Shown here: positions 58,072 through 64,000 of the stretch, one piece after another
Layout of the letters: each line of letters opens with the position of its first letter
How positions within the stretch are numbered: the stretch's first letter is position 1
Origin: Parietaria judaica
Lineage: Eukaryota; Streptophyta; Magnoliopsida; Rosales; Urticaceae
Assembly: GCA_954871525.1 (NCBI GenBank)
Contig: OX940865.1
Span: 25,032,420 to 25,096,419, forward strand
Direction: 5' to 3'
Length of the DNA stretch: 64,000 nucleotides
Program-made: the position numbers and the translations under genes
Notes under the pieces: generated by a model
Told to the model about the DNA's origin: nothing
The model's input: only the letters and a program-made list of their open reading frames with translations
The model's database searches: none

Positions 58072-61000
58072 ATACTGCTAAGTGCTAAGCTTAGATATGG
58101 TTTATCTTAGTGATTAAAATATTTCCCCTATACGATATTATATACGTATCTTAAAATTTTACTTTTGTAATTTTTATTATTTAATATAATTTTCTGTTGA
58201 TGATGTGAATCATCGATCAACAACTAAGCAATGTACAAAGACCTCAAAAAAAAAATAGTCTCATAAGTCATAACTAATTTAAATAAAAGCACTTATAGTA
58301 TAATGTTAAAGAGGAATTTTTTTTTTTCGTCCAATCATTTGCAGTTATACATTATTTAATCGGAAGCAAACATAAAAGTCATGAACCAAACTTGTACGGC
58401 TTAGTTATAGTCTTTCATGAAGTCTCGAGAACATGAACACCAAAAATAACACAAAGCACATGAACAACATCGAAACATTTACTGGACATTTATATTTAAA
58501 TAGATACAATAAGTAATAAAGCAATAGCTAGCTCAAAGTCATGCCCATTGCCCACACATTATGACATGCATCACTGTCGTTTTACTTTTACACACCATAT
58601 GAATTTATTTATTTATTTGGCATGATTTACAAAATTACAAGCTTGTGTTGTTGGCCATAAATATGTCAAGCAAATGATGGCATTTCAAATCAATCGTTGC
58701 ATCTCTTGCAAACCATACATAATTCAGATCAAAGACGTGCCCAAAATGCCCTCTTAAGGCTCAACCAACAAGGCCTCTCAAATCTCAAGTTTTTTACCAA
58801 AATGGTCAACATTTGACTCGTACAAGTGGCACTATGACACATCATTACTCGTGTTGGCACTACCACAACCGTTATAGTCTGCCTTCGAAACTCGATCATT
58901 ACCAATGCCCATTTAAGCACGTGCATGAAAACAATGATTTCGATACCAAACATGAGCGAGAGAGTGCAACATTGTAAAATATCTACACGCATTTTGGTGA
59001 ACCACAAAGAGTTTATTTTGGACATTTTCATTTCTTATATACCACATGCTTCACTTGTTTCTCTCTCCACCAAAGTTCAATATATAGACGCCAACAGTCG
59101 TCGGCAGTCTGACTCTATCGATAATCCGATGCCAATGACTTACAGCTATATCAACGGATAAATTCTTAGTTTTATATGTCAATTTTCTATTTATCGATTA
59201 TCCAATAATCAATGAATATTCTATAAATAATAATATGTGTAATGTATAATTAAAAATATTAAATGACATATAAGCACATAAGAGTATGTATCGTTTTAAA
59301 ACCGCTACCAAATTAGAAAATGAATAATAAAATAATAATATTTTAAAGGTTTAAACCACGAATATTTGACTAAAAACATAAACTTCATGTCAAATATATC
59401 GAACGTATTTTCACTCAAAATTTACTAATTTATAAAAAGAAATCGGTGACATGTCATACAACATCAAAAGTCATAAAAATCAAGCATGCCCACGGCAAAG
59501 CCACGATCTGCCGTATCGCGGTATCGTCCCCCGGGCATCTCGATAAACAATAAATAATAATTATATAATTTAAAGTCTCGAATAAACAAAAAGAAATAGT
59601 CAACTCTCTTGTGATCCCTGAGATCACTCTGTTTTGTTGTTTAGGTGGAAGACATGAGTGTGCACTGTGTTTAGGTTTAATTAGGAGAGAAGAGATCGAA
59701 AGGTATGGGAAATGGACACGTAGGACGTTAGTCACACCCAACTTGAACAAAATTGGATAAACCAAACACCACCGATACCATTTTCTTTTAAGTTTTAAGG
59801 TCACAAACTATTAAATGACAAAATTTTATCTATCATTTTATCCTTCAAAGGGTCACATGGAGTTGTGGATTTGTAACTTTTTTTTTTTTTAGTAAATAGC
59901 ACACATACCCCTAAACTTGGCGCTTGTGTGCATTTTGGCCTTTCAAAATTCTAGTGTTTACACCAATTTCTCTTATTGATCTAGAAAAAAAATGGTATGT
60001 TTTTACTACGTGCATTGACACATTCCGAGTCTCCGTTTTAGTAGCAATACTAAGTAAAGATCATAAAGTATATCGATGTACAATTCTCTTCGTATTCCAT
60101 TGACGGTTTGTCACGCGAGGAACGCATGTACGTGTATATTTAATGGTTCAAACTTTATAGATATGAATTATTCAAAAATTTGATTGAGCGCATGTCTGTA
60201 GCTTAACAAACGTTAACTTGAAATTGGTCTCTGTCTTTTGAAACTATTATCGCTGCAAAAAATATTAACATACTTGGTAGTACTCTTTGAAAAGCACGGG
60301 AGGCAAGGGGTCATTGACACCGTAAACCAAAATCCAAGGGGCAAAGTGAACAAACAGGGAGATTTAGGGAGGCGTTACTACAAATACAAATTCTAAAGTG
60401 GGATGTTGTGACATGAGTCGTATAAGCAAAGAATTTTGGTCAACCAATCGGACGGCTGGATTTGGCAGACAAAGGAACACAGAGATCTTTACAAAGGAAA
60501 CCATCTTATGGGGTCATTCCAACTTGCTTTCTTTGTAGAACTGCGAGCTATTTCTTTTGTCCACTCAACTTCATGGAGCGTTATCCACACTCGCGTTTCT
60601 TCTTTCTTTCTGTTTTTCATAATACACGTTTCACTAGTGTAATTGAAACTTCTCCGCAATTTTATGTACCCATGATAATATAAAATATAAAAAAATAATT
60701 ACAGGTCGAAGCAAAGTTCTAAATGTCGTTTTTCATGTTGTTTTGCTCGCTCGATTTTACGGGGCATGTCGCATGTCGATGGGAAAGTTTTAAAAAAAAA
60801 AAAAGGCATGCCGCATGCTACAAAATACTGCATAAATTTCACGAGCATACCGCATGGTGACGAAAATATCAAAGGAGATTTTAGAAAATAATTTTTAATA
60901 TTTTGGCAAGATTATTATATAGATTCAAAATTACTTATTTATCACCATAAAATACAAATAACTAAAAAATCACACTAATAATAAGACATCATATTGATAA

Positions 61001-61131
61001 ATTATAGTTGTATGTATATAAAAATATGAGCTATAGTTGTAACTTATAAAAAATATAAATATAGGAGTATAATTAAAATAAGACATTATATTGATAGGTT
61101 ATAGTTGCTTATGGATATACATGTCAAAATT

Positions 61132-61339
61132 CTAAAAAAATGTAAGACATGCCGAAGCATTTAAGACTATGTGTCAAAGTACACTCGTTTGCTCATTTGG
61201 TATTATTTGATTTTTTTTTTTTTTGTTATTTTTAACGATCTAAAAAAATGTAAGACATGCCAAAGCATTTAAGACTATGTGTCAAAGTACACTCGTTTGA
61301 TCATTTAGTATTATTTGTTTTTTTTTGTTATTTTTAACG
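61132..61339. repeat. Tandem duplication, about 108-bp unit
   Basis: Copies at 61132-61239 and 61240-61339 share CATTTAAGACTATGTGTCAA and CAAAGTACACTCGTTTG with few differences and end in T-rich tracts of different length. Confidence 0.85.
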
Positions 61340-62096
61340 TTTAAAACATATATTGTGATTTAATTAACATATAACACTTCAAATGTATTAATTTAATTTT
61401 TTAATGCTAATTAATATTTAGTACTTTTTCTATCATGTCAATATTTGACTGTCAAAGTGATATATAAGTGCAGTAATAAATTAATAAGATCATATATATA
61501 TATTCGTCATGAAATTGTTAAAAATAACCAAAACCGCCAATAAAATATAATTTTGCATCTAATCATTATATTATAAATAAATAAAAAAAGAGTATATACG
61601 ATATACCGCGGCATTTTGATACATTCCATTTGTCAACAGCAGTTCATGTACGTCGTTTTCGCAAATTGAAAAACTATATACTAAACGTCGTCGTTTTCGC
61701 AAATCCGCATTAGCGGGCGAGTGAGGTAGACGCGAAGCCAAAGGGCGCGTGAGATAGGGGAATCAGTCGGCTCGGCTGTGTTCTCTTCTTCTCTTCCCCT
61801 TCGCTTTCAGGATTCTTTCCTCCTCTGCTACTCTCTCTCTCCGAAACAGACAAAATCCACAAATAAAATAAAAAAATAAAACATATAAATAAAAAGAGGA
61901 AATCCAGAGAAGAAGAAAGGAAGAGCCTTGTCTTGTCCGATTCCTCGCTCCGCATTTCAATCCCTCCGCGGAATCGGGAATTCCTCGCCATCTTCCTCGT
62001 CTCACCCGAACTCCTCGCTCTCGTCCCCTTCCATGGCCGCGCTTTGAGCTCTTCCTGTTCCTCGCCACAACTCTGCGAGTTTCGTGCCTTTCTGAG

Positions 62097-62489
62097 GTGA
62101 GAATTTTCGTCAATTTAGGTTCAATTTCGCTTCTCGTTGCTTGTCTGTTTGGCTTCTGGCTCTGCGATGCTCGCCATTCGCGGTTGTTTAGGATCGAAGC
62201 GGAATCGACGCTCCGTTGCTTTCTTTGTTGGATGTGTTAGGGTTCTTGAGCGTCTTTCGTTCGTGAGTCTGTGCTTCGTTTGCGTCCATGATTTTCTCTT
62301 GAATTTTCGATTTGTTGGTGTCGCAATGTTGCCAGTTTAGGCTCGGCTTGCAGTCTCGTGAGCTTGGTGTTAGGGCTAATGTTCCTTCCTCTTTGTGTTT
62401 AGGCATTGCATTGGAATTGGAATTGAATCGGAGTAATTTTCAACACCGACTAACTGCTGGAATTTGTATTCGTTTTCAATGATTCTCAG
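62097..62489 (+). other. Probable 5'-leader intron of DA2-type gene
   Basis: A good donor (CTGAG/GTGAGA) at 62097 and acceptor (TTCTCAG) ending 62489 lie upstream of the ATG at 62711, in sequence otherwise typical of a plant 5' leader. The leader exon borders on the outer side are not visible. Confidence 0.5.
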
Positions 62490-62501
62490 GATAAGAATTG
62501 G

Positions 62502-62674
62502 ATGTTGCAGTGATCGAGCGACGGTGCTTAATCAGTGTATGATCGAGGAGTAAGATAAACAGAGAGCCGATGATCGTATACGTGTGATGGATATTGCCAC
62601 TCGTGTATAGGTGTAAGTGTATGCGGGAGAGATATAGGCTGTTTTCATTTTCCGAAGATCGGTTTTGTTTCTGA
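62502..62674 (+). promoter_or_regulatory. Cluster of five short upstream ORFs
   Basis: Between the probable leader acceptor and the main ATG there are five ATG frames: 62502-62513, 62539-62553, 62570-62587, 62587-62610 and 62621-62674. The third stop and fourth start overlap as TGATG. A sixth tiny frame (62033-62047) would lie in the first leader exon. Such arrays usually lower translation of the main frame; here this is inference. Confidence 0.55.
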
Positions 62675-62710
62675 AACGGGAAGAGTGAGAACTGTCAGAA
62701 GAAAGATTGG

Positions 62711-64000
62711 ATGGGTAATAAGCTTGGAAGGAGAAGGCAGGTGATTGACGAGAAGTACACGCGGCCTCAGGGGCTTTATCACCATAAAGACGTGGATCAT
62801 AAGAAGCTCAAGAAGCTCATACTCGAGTCTAAGCTTGCTCCGTGCTACCCGGGAGATGAGGATTGCACGTGCGATTTAGAGGAATGTCCGATTTGCTTTC
62901 TGGTATTGTTTTTGTTATATTTTTGTTATTCATCGGCTATAAATTTTTTGTATCGAACATTACATACTGCGTTATCGTCACATTGGTCTTTTTTGTTTCA
63001 GTATTATCCAAGTCTCAACAGATCAAGATGTTGCATGAAAGGAATTTGTACAGGTTCTCAGTTTGTGTTGATTGCCTTGATAATCAATCAAGATAATTTG
63101 ATTGATATTGGCGGCAAATATAATTAAGTTATTCCAATCGTTGTACTTGTACACCAATGTTAATTTCTTGAGGACAAATACACTTGAGATTCCATACTTG
63201 TAACATCTCTTTGGAATTTGTAATAATTTTTAACGAATGTGGGTTTATAATTTCCAAAGGGATGCTACATACTGAAACCCTGGTATATTTGCCGCCAATT
63301 ACTCTAATTAGAGTGATAGATGTAATGCCTCCGACATCTCCTAATTTTATTTATTTGCTCCCACAGAATGCTTTCTGCAGATGAAGGTTCCCAATTCAAC
63401 TCGACCGACGCAGTATCCTTTATATTTGTGATACAACATTCCAAAATTTATAGTTCAACATCTATGTTTCTTCTCTATTTGAATGATTGTATACTATGTT
63501 TGTTTGTTGCGCTTAATTTTCCGAGATGTCCCTTCTGCAAAACTTCCAATTACGCGGTTGAATATCGGGGAGTAAAAACAAAGGAAGAGAAGGGTCTTGA
63601 GCAAGTAGTAAGAACCCTTTGGTCTTGAAACAACTTCCGTGCCTCATTTGAATTCTATTATTTCGTTTCATGACAGACATTTTACTAACTTTTTTTTCAA
63701 AATTATTCTAGGAAGAGCAACGAGTAATAGAAGCTAAAATTAGGATTCGGCAGCAAGAACTCCACGACGATGAGGAAAGAATGCAGAAACGACAAGAATT
63801 GGATGCCGTGAGCAGAAATACGGAATCTGCGAATGTTGAGTACAGCTCAGTAAATGGTACGGCTAATCTAGGGACTATATATCTTAGCGTCTATGGTAAA
63901 AAATTACATTTGTCGGAAGTGGTAAACATTCAATACTTCGTTTTCCAGCTGCATCTTCTACCTCTCCAGACGAAGAAGGTGATGAAATTGTTTCTTCCCA
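62711..64000 (+). CDS. DA2: DA2-type RING E3 ubiquitin ligase (3' end outside window)
   Basis: N-terminal part of a DA2/DA2-like E3 ligase; in Arabidopsis DA2 limits seed and organ size by ubiquitinating the peptidase DA1. Exons: 62711-62902, 63002-63053, 63367-63412, 63526-63607, 63712-63856 and 63949 to beyond 64000. The protein starts [20 protein letters not shown], then [20 protein letters not shown]. An atypical RING runs from CPIC (59-62) through CC (74-75), C80, C83 to CPFC (98-101), followed by [15 protein letters not shown] and a Gln/Glu-rich helix. Intron 3 has a U12-type donor (GTATCCTTT). DA2 and DA2L cannot be separated from this part. A long leader with upstream ORFs precedes it. 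Confidence 0.9.
63413..63525 (+). other. Probable U12-type (minor spliceosome) intron
   Basis: The donor is GTATCCTTT, a full match to the U12 GT-type consensus. A branch-like GCGCTTAAT lies within about 10 nt of the acceptor, and there is no clear polypyrimidine tract. These borders alone keep the frame and give the conserved PTQCPFC junction across the RING. Confidence 0.75.

Larger units (their letters stand above)
57693..62710. other. Intergenic region and DA2 leader
   Basis: AT-rich DNA after the tRNA duplication, a tandem repeat at 61132-61339, and from about 61700 a GC-richer promoter and 5' leader of the DA2-type gene. Open frames at 58729-59031, 59454-59804 and 60436-60683 show no family features and are not called. 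Confidence 0.6.

Overview
The window is nuclear DNA of a flowering plant, most likely a eudicot. The genes have several introns with plant-type GT-AG sites, the intergenic DNA is very AT-rich, and the protein families are plant ones (CYP704 P450s, ATL RING-H2 ligase, GDSL lipase, cytochrome-b5 sphingolipid desaturase, GC3/GC4 golgin, DA2 ligase). I cannot name the species. There are no operons, CRISPR arrays or bacterial features.

Layout. 1-6.6 kb: two CYP704-type P450 genes in tandem on the + strand; the first is cut by the left edge, the second is complete with six exons. 7-8.1 kb (-): a five-exon Lys-rich protein resembling CCDC137. 10.8 kb (+): a single-exon LEA2/NHL membrane protein. 15.9 kb (+): an ATL67-type RING-H2 E3 ligase. 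20.3-24 kb (+): a five-exon secreted GDSL esterase/lipase. 29.4-30.7 kb (-): an intronless delta-8 sphingolipid desaturase. 33.8-38.5 kb (-): a 15-exon GRAB-domain golgin. 43-50 kb (-): a small family of 62-63-residue Ser/Gln/Asn-rich proteins I do not recognise, with two intact copies flanking one broken copy. 53.8-57.3 kb (-): an eight-exon homologue of the minor-spliceosome protein U11/U12-59K (PDCD7-like). 57.6 kb (+): tRNA-Leu(CAA). 62.7 kb to the right edge (+): the first six coding exons of a DA2-type RING E3 ligase, one intron of which looks U12-type.

The space between genes is rich in short non-autonomous DNA transposons. At least six have long terminal inverted repeats, ends starting GGG or GGA, and 9-bp target duplications (five perfect, one with a single mismatch), as expected for Mutator-like elements: 17915-19233, 24883-25666, 31595-31964, 39508-40871, 45498-46837 and 47548-48943. 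The first and fourth are copies of one family in opposite orientation. The fifth sits in the leader of the broken small-protein gene, and the paralogue at 50 kb preserves the empty site. The sixth is a near-perfect palindrome of about 1.4 kb with doubled ends. hAT-type elements, two tRNA-derived SINEs and several tandem duplications are also present.

The genes show no common pathway. The local links are tandem duplication (P450s, small proteins) and one coincidence: a minor-spliceosome protein gene lies about 6 kb from a gene with a probable minor-spliceosome intron. Exon borders were worked out by hand from reading frame, splice-site consensus and family conservation. All family assignments come from recalled knowledge without a database search.
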